DNA from: Collimonas pratensis
GTDB taxonomy: Bacteria; Pseudomonadota; Gammaproteobacteria; Burkholderiales; Burkholderiaceae_D
Assembly: GCF_001584185.1 (NCBI RefSeq)
Contig: NZ_CP013234.1
Span: forward strand, 3,968,001 to 4,032,000
Reading direction: 5' to 3'
DNA length: 64,000 bases
This document shows, piece after piece, positions 20,333-31,184 of this stretch (positions are counted from its first letter, which is position 1; every line of letters starts with the position of its first letter). Made by a program: the position numbers and the translations under genes. The notes under the pieces were generated by a model that ran no database searches, was not told the DNA's origin, and was given only the letters and a program-made list of their open reading frames with translations.

Positions 20333-23300
20333 TGTGCTGCTCCTCCTGCAGTCGCTACGCCCGCCGCAGTGGCCGTCGTTGCTGCTCCTACCGCTCCCGC
20401 TGCTCCCGCCGTTCCTGTCGCCGCCGGCGACGCGGCCGGATTGCTGACCGGGCTGGCGGCCGTGCCGACGATGGTTTCCGGCAGTTTCAGGCCACGGAAG
20501 CCCTGCCCTTGCTGGGCCCCGCCATCCGGCGCCTTGGCGCTGACTTGCGGGCTGCTGATGATCTTCAGGTTGATCGGCACGGTAATGTTTTCATTGGTCC
20601 AGCTGAGTTCAAAATTACCGTCCTTGCGCTTGCGTACCGCCGTGTTGATCAGGCGCTCCAGGCCGAAACGGCCAGGCTGATTGGCGATCTCGACGGTGCG
20701 GCCGTCAAACGTCACGGCCGTGATGCGGGCGCCGGCCACACCTTGTGGATTAGGCCAGACAAAATTGGTCCACTGCGCCTGAGTATTGCGGTAGCGCAAC
20801 TGCTGGCCATCGATCTCGATGGTGTACTCAGTGGTGCCGGCTGCCGGCAGCGCCTGGATCTGGAACACCGTCTGCGCATCGGCGGCAGCTCCGCCGCCGC
20901 CGGCTGCAGCGGCGCTGCTGGCGCCCAGCGGCGCAACCCAGCGCGAGAAACTCGACACCATGGTCGGCGACAAGGTAATGCCCATGTCAGCCCAGGTCTT
21001 GGCCGCCAGCGTATCGCCGCGGCGCACCACCAACGGTCCCATCGAGGCATTGACGAACTTGGCGATGCTGCCGTCCGGACCGAAGGTCTGGCCGATCTCT
21101 GCGCTGGTCGCCTCGATCTTCGAATTGGCGGCAAACGGATATTTCTCGGCCAGCGTTTTCTCGAACGGCGCGTACACCTGCGCCGCCCAGGTGCGGTTCA
21201 TCTCAGCCTCGGTCGGCTTGATGGTGACGGCGAAAGCCTGGATCAGCGGCCGCACCAGGATTGGACGGATCGCCTGCTTCTGCGAATCGCTCATGCCGAC
21301 CAGCATCTGCTCGTCGACATACTTGAGCGCATCCGCCAGTTCCGAGCCGCTGCCGTTCAAGGTCTGCTGCATCAGCTGGTTGGCGCCCGGACCGGTATCG
21401 CCCTGGTTCTTGATTTGATTGAAACGTGTCCGCAGTTTCGACAAGGTTTCCATATAGCCGCGCATCAGCGTGGCGTTGTTGTCCTTGGCGGTCACCATGC
21501 GCGCCACGCCGGCAAATTCCTTGCCGACCGGGCCCATCGGCAGCGCCGAACCGTCGGGGTTGGCGCTGACGTTGACATTCACATTAACCCCGGACGGCGC
21601 CTGCCGCATGATGGTCTGCTTGAACCAGGAAACAAAGCCGCTTTGCGCACGTCCCAGGCTGCTGTTCAGCAGCGACGGGTTGTCCCACGAAGTCTGCTGG
21701 TAGACGGCGCTGACGAACTTGTTGATCGGCGAAGTCGACGGATCGCCGAAACGGTTCATGGCCTTGACCGCGTTGTCGAAACCGCCGAGGTCGGCGATAT
21801 TCGCGCCCTGCATGAATTTCTGCCATTCCTTGGCGTATTCGGTCTTGTACTGCGTCACCAGCGCCTTCTGGATCTGCTCCGGGCTGCCTTCCAGCGTCAG
21901 GTCGTCGCTGGAGGCGGTCTTCAGCACCCAGTCGGCGCTCTGCAATTCCTTGTTGGCGGCTTCCTTGAATGCGCCCTGGATGAATTTCTCCCAGGCGTCG
22001 CGCGTGAATGTTCCTGGAATCGCATAGCTGCCGACGATCAATTCCTTGTCCTGATCGCCGACGATGCTGGCCACCGTGATCGACGGGAAGCGGGTCGAGG
22101 CGCGCGCCTTGATATCGGCATACACGCGATCCCTGGCCGCCATGCCGCGCACCACGCGGCGCAAATTATCGCGCGACTGGTCGACCAGGGTCAGCTTGCT
22201 TTCGATGGTCGGCCAGGACGGATCGCTGATCTGCGACAGGTAGAAGCTCATCAGGCGCTCGGCGCTGCGGATCATCTGCTCGCGCGTCATGTTGCCGCGG
22301 TTGCTTTCCAGCCAGCCGCGCCAGAAACGCGTCAGCTGATCGTTCAGATGGCTCGACTCGGCGCGCTGGCGGTCGCTCAGCATCAGGTAAGTCTTGAGCG
22401 CGTTGTAGCCGTCTTCGACATTGGTCGGCGAGGAATCCTTGTATTGCTGGGTGGCGCCGCTGCTGCCGGCTACAGCAGCCTGGGCGCTGGCGCCTGCGGC
22501 AGCGCCGCCGGTCGCCTGCTGGCCTGGCTGGCCGGCCGCTGCACCCGCGGCCGGCGCTGACGTGCTGGTCAGCTGTACCGGATGCGACATTGGTTCCAGC
22601 TGGCCGGCATGCGCATTCATTTCAGACAGGAAGGATTCGATATTCGCCGTCACCGGCTTGAGCATGATGTCCTTGACCCCTGCAAAATATTCTTCGCGCA
22701 GCTTCTGCTGCAGCAGGTCGCCCTGGTACAGGCCGAAACCCAGCGACAGCGGACGGCTGTTGTCGTACTTTTGCAATTGTTCGATACGGTCCTGCAGGAT
22801 TTCCATGGCCTCAAAACGCGATTGCAGGTCGATCCGTTTTTCTTGCAGCTTGATGGCCTTGTCCAGGTCCGCCTGGACGTTCGCGGTCAGCTGGCGGTTG
22901 CCGATATACGACCAGCTCCAGCCGGCCAACGCCAGGCCGACGAAAGCAGTGGCGACGAAGAACATGGTGTAGCGCAAACGGGTCTTGTGGCGGCTGGCGT
23001 ATTGCGACACCAGATCCTTGTCGGCAAAGATGACCTTGCGGAACAGGTTGAGCAGGAAGAAGCCATGCTTGGAATGGATTTCCGGACGTTCCAACGCTTG
23101 CAGCTTGAGATCGAAGCGGTCGGCGATGCGTTCCGAGGAGCTGCTGATGCCGCTGCCTTCCTGCAAGGCGCTGGTGAAATAGAAACCGCGGAATACCGGC
23201 TTGAACTGGAACGGATTTTCTTCAAACAGCGTGGCGATGAATGCGCGCAGTGAGCTCTTCACCGCCGCGAATTCGAGCGGGAAAGTCAGCACGCCCGGCG

Positions 23301-24285
23301 GCAGGCGGTCGCCGCGGTTCAGGGCCATGTTGGCCAGGCTGATTTCTTTCAGGCCTTCAAACAGTTCGTCAAAACGTTCGTCGAAATGCGCCAGCACATC
23401 CTGGCTGCTGGTCTTCCTGTTATACGGCAGCGTGGCGCCCCACACGCGGTCTTTTTCACCGCGGTCCATGTCGACGAAGAATTCGGTAAAGCCGGTGATC
23501 AGGTCGGCCTTGGTAAACATCACGTAGACCGGCGCAAACACTTCCAGCTTCTCGGTCAGTTCCTGCACGCGCTGGCGCAGGTTCTTGGCCAGGTTGATGC
23601 CGAACTCGGGACGGTTGCCGGCCAGTTCTGCAACGCTGACGGCGATGATGATGCCGTTGATAGGCGCCCGGCTGCGGTGTTTTTTCAGCAGGCCGAGGAA
23701 GCTGAACCACTCGGCGCGGTCTTCCTCATGGACAGAATAGCGTCCTGCGGTATCCAGCAAAATGCCGTCGGTGGTGAAGAACCAGTCGCAATTGCGGGTG
23801 CCGCCTATGCCTTGCACGATATTGCTGTTCTTGTCGGCCAGCGGGAATTGCAGGCCTGAATTGGCGACTGCCGTGCTCTTGCCTGCAGCCGGGTTGCCGA
23901 TGATCATGTACCACGGCAGTTCATACAGGGCAGTGGCGCCGGATTTTTCACCGAGCTTGGAATTCTTGATGGTCGAGATCGCTTCCAGCATCCGTTTGCG
24001 GATGGTTTCCGTCTCATCGCGGCCGACCGCACTAGGCTTGTCGACCGCTTTCTCGGCCTGCCCTTCCAGCATGTCGCTCAGGTTCTGCGACGCCTTTTTC
24101 GTGCGCTGCTTGCGGAACAGCCAGACCAGGCCCCAGATCAGCAGGACTGCGACCAGGAAAATCACGACCCAGATGCCGTCGATCTGCAAGGCATCCGCGG
24201 CGAGGAAGAGGAAACAGGCCAGTGCCACAAAACCGACGATTGCCAGAGTGCGTGTATTCGTCAAAAATTGCCAAATTCGTTGCAT
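20329..24285 (-). CDS. tssM: TssM, T6SS membrane-complex protein (IcmF family)
   Basis: A 1318-residue IcmF-type protein spanning the inner membrane. Two N-terminal membrane segments (about residues 12-30 and 37-57) flank a short loop. A cytoplasmic NTPase-like domain carries Walker A GNPAAGKST (130-138) and DTAGRY. A third membrane segment (about 441-461, FFVATAFVGLALAGW) leads to the large periplasmic part that binds TssJ. Two low-complexity Ala/Gly segments stand out: one near residues 565-605 and one at the very C-terminus (about 1275-1318). It follows tagX by 183 bases and overlaps tagF by four. Confidence 0.95.
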   Translation of the reverse strand: MQRIWQFLTNTRTLAIVGFVALACFLFLAADALQIDGIWVVIFLVAVLLIWGLVWLFRKQRTKKASQNLSDMLEGQAEKAVDKPSAVGRDETETIRKRMLEAISTIKNSKLGEKSGATALYELPWYMIIGNPAAGKSTAVANSGLQFPLADKNSNIVQGIGGTRNCDWFFTTDGILLDTAGRYSVHEEDRAEWFSFLGLLKKHRSRAPINGIIIAVSVAELAGNRPEFGINLAKNLRQRVQELTEKLEVFAPVYVMFTKADLITGFTEFFVDMDRGEKDRVWGATLPYNRKTSSQDVLAHFDERFDELFEGLKEISLANMALNRGDRLPPGVLTFPLEFAAVKSSLRAFIATLFEENPFQFKPVFRGFYFTSALQEGSGISSSSERIADRFDLKLQALERPEIHSKHGFFLLNLFRKVIFADKDLVSQYASRHKTRLRYTMFFVATAFVGLALAGWSWSYIGNRQLTANVQADLDKAIKLQEKRIDLQSRFEAMEILQDRIEQLQKYDNSRPLSLGFGLYQGDLLQQKLREEYFAGVKDIMLKPVTANIESFLSEMNAHAGQLEPMSHPVQLTSTSAPAAGAAAGQPGQQATGGAAAGASAQAAVAGSSGATQQYKDSSPTNVEDGYNALKTYLMLSDRQRAESSHLNDQLTRFWRGWLESNRGNMTREQMIRSAERLMSFYLSQISDPSWPTIESKLTLVDQSRDNLRRVVRGMAARDRVYADIKARASTRFPSITVASIVGDQDKELIVGSYAIPGTFTRDAWEKFIQGAFKEAANKELQSADWVLKTASSDDLTLEGSPEQIQKALVTQYKTEYAKEWQKFMQGANIADLGGFDNAVKAMNRFGDPSTSPINKFVSAVYQQTSWDNPSLLNSSLGRAQSGFVSWFKQTIMRQAPSGVNVNVNVSANPDGSALPMGPVGKEFAGVARMVTAKDNNATLMRGYMETLSKLRTRFNQIKNQGDTGPGANQLMQQTLNGSGSELADALKYVDEQMLVGMSDSQKQAIRPILVRPLIQAFAVTIKPTEAEMNRTWAAQVYAPFEKTLAEKYPFAANSKIEATSAEIGQTFGPDGSIAKFVNASMGPLVVRRGDTLAAKTWADMGITLSPTMVSSFSRWVAPLGASSAAAAGGGGAAADAQTVFQIQALPAAGTTEYTIEIDGQQLRYRNTQAQWTNFVWPNPQGVAGARITAVTFDGRTVEIANQPGRFGLERLINTAVRKRKDGNFELSWTNENITVPINLKIISSPQVSAKAPDGGAQQGQGFRGLKLPETIVGTAASPVSNPAASPAATGTAGAAGAVGAATTATAAGVATAGGAAQ

Positions 24286-24468
24286 AGGTATCAGTAATTA
24301 AGTAATCGATTCTTTTGAAAGTGATGCAAAACGGCAATTGCCATCGGCAGCCATGACGATAGCCGATTCAGCGTCATGACTGCACGTTGTTGCTATTACG
24401 CAACAGAAAATTTGCCTGACTGCATCAACCTAAACGGTAAATCTGGATTGCACAGCAAAAGAGCTGCT

Positions 24469-25374
24469 TCATTTTTTCATTACACCGGGCTTGCGGAACT
24501 CTACGTGCCCCAAGTCCATCATTTTCCAGCGGCCACCCCAGGTCAGCCCTACCGACTCCGCCACTTCGCCATACAGCTGATAACCGCGCATGGCCCAAGG
24601 GTCTTTCTCCGTAATCACCAGCTTGCCGTTGCGCATGAACGCCGAATCGGCGGCCAGGCCGTACTGGTGGTAACTCTGGAACGCCTTGGCGTTGGTCACG
24701 CTGCCACCCATCTGCGCCAGGGCGTTCTGTCGTTCCGGACTGCGATACCCCTCGATGATCACCATGTCATAGCCATGCTGCTCTTTCATGATCTTGAAAG
24801 TCATCAGCAGGCGCTGGGTGAAATCAGCATCCAGCTGTTGCCAGTTGCGGCTGGCGCTATCCAGCATCGGCCGCACCTGTGCTACTTCCTGGGTGGTAAA
24901 CACCTCCGGCGGCAACGGCGGGGGTGGCACCAGCTGCTCCCCTTCCAATAGTGCAGCGATCTGCTGATTGACGACTTGCCCTGAATCATCATAACTTCCC
25001 AGCATGGCTTTGCCACTCAACATCCAGGCAATTAACGGCGGAATCAGCACAACCGCCGTTCCTGCGAGTAGAATTAAATGATGTTTTTTAATAAACTGCC
25101 AAGTCGAGAGTCTCGACGCTTGCAGGTTTTGTGTAAAGGATTTTGTTGTTCTGGACCGACGTTCTTTCCAGTTTTGAACGCGCGCCCCGATTTGCTGCCG
25201 CCTTTTAAGTAATGCCGTAAATACAATTTCACGGGCGGCCGGAAACAACAGCAAACCTGAGATGCCGCAGGCAAGTAGGAAATAAAGAGCAACGGCTAAG
25301 ACCAACGCAACACCTTTCGTGAATATTACCAAAGATAAAATATACTTTTTTGGTAATATATTGCCAGTTGACAT
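24469..25374 (-). CDS. tagX: TagX-like membrane-anchored M15 peptidase
   Basis: A 301-residue protein with two membrane segments (about residues 17-45 and 100-118) and a C-terminal M15/VanY-type peptidase domain (about 160-300). The zinc-site pattern is visible as SYHQYGLAADSAF and the final LGHVEFRKPG, with EGYRSPERQNAL before it. In Acinetobacter, TagX is a peptidoglycan L,D-endopeptidase that opens the cell wall for T6SS assembly. Its place directly upstream of tssM supports that role here. The start ATG 25374 is the one giving the first membrane segment intact. Confidence 0.88.
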   Translation of the reverse strand: MSTGNILPKKYILSLVIFTKGVALVLAVALYFLLACGISGLLLFPAAREIVFTALLKRRQQIGARVQNWKERRSRTTKSFTQNLQASRLSTWQFIKKHHLILLAGTAVVLIPPLIAWMLSGKAMLGSYDDSGQVVNQQIAALLEGEQLVPPPPLPPEVFTTQEVAQVRPMLDSASRNWQQLDADFTQRLLMTFKIMKEQHGYDMVIIEGYRSPERQNALAQMGGSVTNAKAFQSYHQYGLAADSAFMRNGKLVITEKDPWAMRGYQLYGEVAESVGLTWGGRWKMMDLGHVEFRKPGVMKK

Positions 25375-25457
25375 ATTTAGTTGTCAGAGAGTATACCTTA
25401 TCAAACTGGACGTCACGTCGATCTGCGTTCAATACCTGACATTTGGAGAACTGTGTC

Positions 25458-26384
25458 TTGCAACCACCAGAAGAAACTGCGCGCGGCTCTGTAAAACCGA
25501 ATCTGTTATCGGGATCGGCGGCGACAGACAATAGCAGCGGAAGCATCCTGAATGCCCTGGAGGGCAAGGAATCTCCGGCGAAAGGCATTGCGCAAAAGAA
25601 ATCCGGCGTAGTGCGCGGCGCCGTCGTAGTGGCCTTGCTGGCAGCGATTGGCGCCGGCGGATTTTTTGCCTGGAATCAACGCAGCGCGCAGGATGCTACC
25701 GCGGCCAGCACGCCGGCCGCGCCTACGCCGGCTGCACCAAAGGAATTGCCGGCAAGCGCTCCGGTCCTTGCCGCCAATACGCCCGCGCCTGAAAAAACCG
25801 AATCGCAAGCGGCGGTCATCGAAAACGATCCGGCCGCTCACGCTGAAAAAACCGATGCAACGACTGACGAGACACCAGCCGATCCGCGCGCCAAGCTGAC
25901 CGAAAGCCTGGAAGCAGGCGTGCCGGTTACCGCTACCTCGCTGAAAAAAGCGCTGGAAGAACCGAAGCCGGCAAAAGCAAAAGCACCCGCCAAGAGCGTC
26001 AATGCGCCGCTGGTGAACCGCAATGTGCCGGAGAAAAAAGCCGTTGCCCAGAAACCGGCAAAAGCAGCCAGCACGCCGCCCGACAGCGACGTCAATATCC
26101 TGACCGCGCTGGTGTCGCACGGCGACAGCGTGAACGAGCCGGCCAAACCCGCCAAAGAGACAGCAAAATCCAAACAGCAAGCCAAGAAGAAGGCGGCTGA
26201 ACCTGTGCTGGCGCAAAACACCGCTGACGGCGGACCGGATATCGTCGAACGCAAGAACGGCGACAGTACCGCCGGCCTGCTGCAACGCTGCCGGCAGCTG
26301 GGCATGATTGAAGGCGAGCTGTGCCGCTGGCGGATTTGTTCAGGACGCTGGGATACCGATACCGCCTGCAAGGTAAACAAATAA
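25458..26384 (+). CDS. Single-pass Ala/Pro/Lys-rich envelope protein, unknown function
   Basis: A protein of about 308 residues. After a short cytoplasmic N-terminus comes one membrane segment (VVRGAVVVALLAAIGAGGFFAW), then a long disordered Ala/Pro/Lys/Glu-rich periplasmic region, and a Cys-containing C-terminal end (RCRQLGMIEGELCRWRICS). That last part is compact and may be the functional domain. No ATG is available; TTG 25458 has GGAG nine bases upstream, while TTG 25443 has no ribosome site. It is divergent from tagX, which suggests a T6SS envelope role, and is followed by a strong terminator that closes the locus. Confidence 0.7.
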   Translation: MQPPEETARGSVKPNLLSGSAATDNSSGSILNALEGKESPAKGIAQKKSGVVRGAVVVALLAAIGAGGFFAWNQRSAQDATAASTPAAPTPAAPKELPASAPVLAANTPAPEKTESQAAVIENDPAAHAEKTDATTDETPADPRAKLTESLEAGVPVTATSLKKALEEPKPAKAKAPAKSVNAPLVNRNVPEKKAVAQKPAKAASTPPDSDVNILTALVSHGDSVNEPAKPAKETAKSKQQAKKKAAEPVLAQNTADGGPDIVERKNGDSTAGLLQRCRQLGMIEGELCRWRICSGRWDTDTACKVNK

Positions 26385-26408
26385 ACGGCTGCAAGCAGCA
26401 CCGATAAA

Positions 26409-26438
26409 AAAAAAGGACACCGCGCGGTGTCCTTTTTT
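26409..26438. terminator. Bidirectional terminator at the end of the T6SS locus
   Basis: AAAAAAGGACACC pairs with GGTGTCCTTTTTT around a GCGC loop, giving a 13-base-pair stem with A-tract and T-tract. It lies 24 bases after the stop of the single-pass protein and should stop transcription in both directions, also from the repeat region on the right. Confidence 0.9.
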
Positions 26439-26449
26439 ATTGTGACTTA

Positions 26450-26468
26450 TTTTTTTTTTGGGGGGGGG
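26450..26468. repeat. Homopolymer junction T10-G9
   Basis: Ten T are directly followed by nine G just after the terminator. Such tracts are prone to slippage or to sequencing error. No gene overlaps them. Confidence 0.8.
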
Positions 26469-26502
26469 CCATCTCGCTCTCATGCATCCGGCACAAGACT
26501 CG

Positions 26503-26584
26503 CAGGGTGGACACTTGTGCCCACGCGGAACATCGATCATTCGAGGAGCGAATCCAGCGTGGGCAGAAAATCTGCCCATCCTAC
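26503..26584. repeat. Intergenic repeat, copy A (GGGTGGRCA...TGCCCAYCCTAC family)
   Basis: The segment starts AGGGTGGACA, continues TGTGCCCACGCGG, and ends CGTGGGCAGAAAATCTGCCC with ATCCTAC. It has the same nested inverted-repeat plan as the element at 50547-50631, with more mismatches. Short elements of this type are spread between genes in many proteobacteria. It lies between the T6SS terminator and the end of hppA. Confidence 0.75.
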
Positions 26585-26615
26585 GTCGTGCTGCCCCGCC
26601 TGCTCCAACTCCGCT

Positions 26616-29069
26616 TTAGCGCACGTTCACCTCGACCCGCCGCGCCTCTGCATTGTCGCCGCTGCCGGTGGTAACCTGCGGCTTCTCCAGCACGATTGCA
26701 TCTTCAGCCACGCCGCCTATCAGCAGCAACGCCTTGACGCTCTTGGCGCGTTCCTTGGAGATTTCTTCATTCTTGGCTGGATCGCCGGTAGTGTCGTGGA
26801 AGCCGCTCACCACTACCTTGGCATCGGGCTTGGCCTTGGCGGCTTCGATCACGGCCGCCAGCTTCTCGCTGGTGTCCGCAGGCGCTTCCGACTTACCCGA
26901 CTCAAAATGGATGACCGCAGATGCTGCGGCAGCCGCTGCTGAAGCGCCGGCGCCGTTATCGGCGACGACAGCCGGTGCGGTAACCGGCACTGGCACCAGC
27001 ACTACCTCCTGTCCTGCAACCGCTTGGTTCATGCCGCTCGCCGGCAACAGCGGCACCAGCAGCAAGGCCACGATGTTGATGATCTTGATCAGCGGATTGA
27101 CCGCCGGACCGGCCGTATCCTTGTATGGATCGCCAACCGTGTCGCCGGTCACTGCCGCCTTGTGCGCTTCTGAACCCTTGCCGCCATGGTTGCCGTCCTC
27201 GATATATTTCTTGGCATTGTCCCAGGCGCCGCCACCGGTAGTCATGGAAATCGCCACGAACAGACCGGTGACGATGGTCCCCATCAGCAGGCCGCCGAGC
27301 GCCGCCGGGCCAAGGATCAGGCCGACCAGGATAGGCACCACCACCGGCAGCAGCGACGGGATGATCATTTCCTTGATCGCCGACGAAGTCAGCATGTCGA
27401 CCGCCTTGTCGTACTCCGGCTTGCCGGTGCCATCCATGATGCCCTTGATGTCGCGGAACTGGCGCCGCACTTCGACCACCACCGCACCGGCCGCGCGGCC
27501 CACGGCTTCCATCGCCATCGCGCCGAATAGGTAGGGAATCAGGCCACCGATGAAGAGGCCGACGATCACCAGCGGATTAGAGAGATCGAAGACGGTGCTC
27601 TTGCCGACCGAATCGAGGGCATGCGTGTAATCGGCGAACAGCACCAGCGCTGCCAGGCCGGCCGAACCGATGGCATAGCCCTTGGTGACTGCCTTGGTGG
27701 TGTTGCCGACCGCATCCAGCGGATCGGTAATCGCCCGCACCGAATCCGGCAAGCCCGACATTTCGGCGATGCCGCCGGCGTTATCGGTGATCGGGCCATA
27801 GGCGTCCAGCGCCACGATGATGCCCGCCATCGACAGCATGGCGGTAGCGGCGATGGCGATGCCGTACAAACCCGCCAGCCAGTAAGACGCGAGGATGGCG
27901 ACGCACACTGCCAGCACCGGATAGGCAGTCGACTTCATTGACACGCCGAGGCCGGCGATGATATTCGTACCGTGACCAGTGGTGGAGGCTTGCGCGATGT
28001 GGCGTACCGGCTTGAAATCGGTGCCGGTGTAGTACTCTGTAATGTAGACCATCAGGCCGGTGAGGACGATGCCGATGAAGGCCGAGCCCATCAGCGGGAT
28101 CCGCATCGGCTCCGGCAGGATCAGCCAGGTCACCACTGCAAAGCCGACCAGGCTCAGGATCGCCGCCCACCACAGGCCGGTGTACAACGCCGACATGATT
28201 TTCTTGCCCGGCTTGGCCTTGACCATGGAGCAGCCGACGATCGAGGCCAGGATGGAAACCCCGCCCAGGGCCAGCGGATACAGCACCGCCTGCAGTTCAG
28301 CGCCGTGCACCAGCAGCGAACCAAGCAGCATGGTCGCGATCAAGGTCACCACATAGGTTTCAAACAGGTCGGCCGCCATGCCGGCGCAGTCGCCGACATT
28401 GTCGCCGACGTTATCGGCGATCACCGCAGGATTGCGCGGATCGTCCTCTGGAATGCCGGCTTCCACCTTACCCACCAGGTCGGCGCCGACGTCGGCGCCC
28501 TTGGTGAAGATGCCGCCGCCAAGACGCGCGAAAATCGAAATCAGCGAAGCGCCGAATGCCAGCCCGATCAGCGGCCGGATCACGTCATGCAGCGACTGGC
28601 TGGAAGGTCCGGTGAATGCCAGCAGCCACAGAAAAGACAAGGTCACACCCAGCAGCCCCAGTCCCACCACCAGCATGCCGGTGATGGCGCCGCCGCGGAA
28701 GGCAACGTCCAGCGCCGGCCCGATACCCTTGGTGGCAGCCTGGGCGGTACGCACGTTGGCGCGCACCGAGACATTCATGCCGATGAAACCACAGCCGCCC
28801 GACAGCACGGCGCCGATCAGGAAACCGGCAGCCGTCACCAGTCCCAATCCGGGCAAGAGCGCAATGACAATGAACAGCACCACGCCGACGATGGCGATAG
28901 TGCGGTATTGGCGCGCCAGATAGGCAGCGGCGCCCTGCTGGATCGCGGCGGCAATTTCCTGCATGCGCGGATTACCGGGATCCTGCTTCAATATCCAGCT
29001 GCGTGAGACCAGCCCGTAGATCACGGCAATGATGCCGCAAACGACGGCAAACCATAGACTTGATGCCAT
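26616..29069 (-). CDS. hppA: Proton-pumping membrane pyrophosphatase fused to an OmpA-like domain
   Basis: An 817-residue protein. Residues 1 to about 690 are a membrane-bound pyrophosphatase that couples PPi hydrolysis to ion export, with the substrate motif [11 protein letters not shown] (193-203) and [17 protein letters not shown] (455-460) has Lys at 459, the mark of the potassium-independent proton-pumping class. After the last membrane segment and an Ala/Val-rich linker comes an OmpA-like domain (about 719-817): [10 protein letters not shown], then [20 protein letters not shown], with the Asp and Arg expected for peptidoglycan binding. ATG 29069 with a perfect AGGAGG is the start; an upstream ATG lacks a site. 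The family is usually about 680 residues, so the tail is an addition. Confidence 0.93.
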   Translation of the reverse strand: MASSLWFAVVCGIIAVIYGLVSRSWILKQDPGNPRMQEIAAAIQQGAAAYLARQYRTIAIVGVVLFIVIALLPGLGLVTAAGFLIGAVLSGGCGFIGMNVSVRANVRTAQAATKGIGPALDVAFRGGAITGMLVVGLGLLGVTLSFLWLLAFTGPSSQSLHDVIRPLIGLAFGASLISIFARLGGGIFTKGADVGADLVGKVEAGIPEDDPRNPAVIADNVGDNVGDCAGMAADLFETYVVTLIATMLLGSLLVHGAELQAVLYPLALGGVSILASIVGCSMVKAKPGKKIMSALYTGLWWAAILSLVGFAVVTWLILPEPMRIPLMGSAFIGIVLTGLMVYITEYYTGTDFKPVRHIAQASTTGHGTNIIAGLGVSMKSTAYPVLAVCVAILASYWLAGLYGIAIAATAMLSMAGIIVALDAYGPITDNAGGIAEMSGLPDSVRAITDPLDAVGNTTKAVTKGYAIGSAGLAALVLFADYTHALDSVGKSTVFDLSNPLVIVGLFIGGLIPYLFGAMAMEAVGRAAGAVVVEVRRQFRDIKGIMDGTGKPEYDKAVDMLTSSAIKEMIIPSLLPVVVPILVGLILGPAALGGLLMGTIVTGLFVAISMTTGGGAWDNAKKYIEDGNHGGKGSEAHKAAVTGDTVGDPYKDTAGPAVNPLIKIINIVALLLVPLLPASGMNQAVAGQEVVLVPVPVTAPAVVADNGAGASAAAAAASAVIHFESGKSEAPADTSEKLAAVIEAAKAKPDAKVVVSGFHDTTGDPAKNEEISKERAKSVKALLLIGGVAEDAIVLEKPQVTTGSGDNAEARRVEVNVR

Positions 29070-29321
29070 ATTGACTCCTCCTGTTTTTCGAACGGCTGCA
29101 CGACAAAATAAGACAATCACACCATTTCACCGGTCTCTGCGAACACCAATCTGGCGTCTGCGATTCCCGGCCGATACTGCGTAATGCAAAATTTTTCGTT
29201 GCCCTTTTATTTTCAGAAGATGCTTGGGCTGGCGTTATCTGGTTGCTGACTGACGATTGAAGCTTTGATTTATTCTAAGATTGATTCTAAATGAGTTTGC
29301 CAGAAAGTATTGATTAAAAGA

Positions 29322-29346
29322 AAAAGCGGACCGGAGTCCGCTTTTG
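29322..29346 (-). terminator. Terminator downstream of adk
   Basis: AAAAGCGGAC pairs with GTCCGCTTTT around CGGA; read leftward it is followed by a T-rich tract. It starts two bases past the adk stop and ends the exbB-to-adk gene run. Confidence 0.85.
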
Positions 29347-29347
29347 T

Positions 29348-30097
<750 letters not shown>

Positions 30098-30209
30098 CTA
30101 TCTTTGCATGAAACTTACCATACAATTTTACCAAACAGCGCGCTTTGGGCGCGATTTCTGTTGGTTCAACGATAATTTCCCGACATTTCCCCGCATTTTA
30201 TACAGTGAA

Positions 30210-30989
30210 TCATGCCGTGAAAAAACCGCGCACCCGCTCCAGGTCTTCCGGCGTATCGACCCCGGCTGCCGGCGCCGCCGGCGCGATATGCACCGCAATC
30301 GGGTAGCCGTGCCACAGCACCCGCAGCTGCTCCAGCGCTTCGATCTGTTCCAGCGGCGACACCGTCAGCGTCGGATAGGTTTGCAAAAAACCATTGCTGT
30401 AGGCGTACAGGCCGATGTGCCGCAACGGCTGATAGCCGGCCGGCAGGCTCTGTTGCGATTGCGCAAAACCATCCCGGTGCCAGGGAATCGTCGCCCGTGA
30501 AAAATACAGGGCGCGCCCGGCCTGGTTCAGCACCACCTTGACCACATTCGGATTGAATACCTCGCTCACCGCCTCGATCGCATGCGCCGCGGTCGCCATC
30601 GGCACCTCTGCATTGATCAAGGCGGCAGTTGCCGCGATCAGGGCCGGATCGATCATCGGCTCGTCGCCCTGCACGTTGACCACCACGGCATCGGCCGCCA
30701 GCCCCAGCGCCGCCGCCACTTCGGCGATGCGGTCGGTGCCGGAAGGATGGTCTGAACGCGTCAGACGCGCAGCGATACCGTGTTGCGCGCACACCGCCAG
30801 GATTTCCGCATGGTCGGTGGCCACGATCACCTGCACCGCGCCGGATTGCGCCGCGCGCTCGGCGGTGCGCACGATCATCGGCTTGCCGCCGATATCGGCC
30901 AGCGGCTTGTTGGGCAGGCGGGTGGAAGCCAGCCGCGCCGGGATGATGACCGTGAAAGGCTTGCTCGAACTCACTATATTGCCCGCCAC
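30210..30989 (-). CDS. kdsB: 3-deoxy-manno-octulosonate cytidylyltransferase
   Basis: A 259-residue CMP-KDO synthetase that activates KDO with CTP for lipopolysaccharide core assembly. The nucleotide-binding signature [15 protein letters not shown] is near the N-terminus, and [11 protein letters not shown] and RHIGLYAY are further hallmarks. The start is GTG 30989, immediately after the stop of the small Trm112-like gene; a GTG 15 bases further in is also possible. It belongs to a leftward exbB-exbD-lpxK-trm112-kdsB run that links envelope energisation and lipid A/LPS synthesis. Confidence 0.96.
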   Translation of the reverse strand: MAGNIVSSSKPFTVIIPARLASTRLPNKPLADIGGKPMIVRTAERAAQSGAVQVIVATDHAEILAVCAQHGIAARLTRSDHPSGTDRIAEVAAALGLAADAVVVNVQGDEPMIDPALIAATAALINAEVPMATAAHAIEAVSEVFNPNVVKVVLNQAGRALYFSRATIPWHRDGFAQSQQSLPAGYQPLRHIGLYAYSNGFLQTYPTLTVSPLEQIEALEQLRVLWHGYPIAVHIAPAAPAAGVDTPEDLERVRGFFTA

Positions 30990-31184
30990 TTAAGCCGCAG
31001 GTGCCGCGCCGGCGGCCGGAGCGTTGAGATCGCGCGCCTGATCGGCCCACATGATGGGGATGCCGTCGCGGATCGGATAAGCCAGCTTGTCAGCATTGCA
31101 AATCAGTTCCTGGGCTTTCTTGTCGTGATGCAGCGGCCCTTTGCAGATCGGGCAGACCAGGATGTCAAGCAGTTGTGTGTCCAC
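30990..31184 (-). CDS. Trm112/YcaR family small zinc-finger-like protein
   Basis: A 64-residue protein beginning [18 protein letters not shown] from GTG 31184, with GGAG seven bases upstream. The CPIC pair and a further Cys in ELICNAD, then [10 protein letters not shown], are typical of the Trm112/YcaR family. Its bacterial function is not settled. The gene is almost always next to kdsB and lpxK, as here, and overlaps the end of lpxK by 20 bases. An ATG further upstream would deepen that overlap. Confidence 0.9.
   Translation of the reverse strand: MDTQLLDILVCPICKGPLHHDKKAQELICNADKLAYPIRDGIPIMWADQARDLNAPAAGAAPAA

Noticed and set aside
20332..22560. Long open frame antisense to tssM
   Set aside because: It has low-complexity Arg/His composition and lies fully opposite tssM, so it is a shadow.
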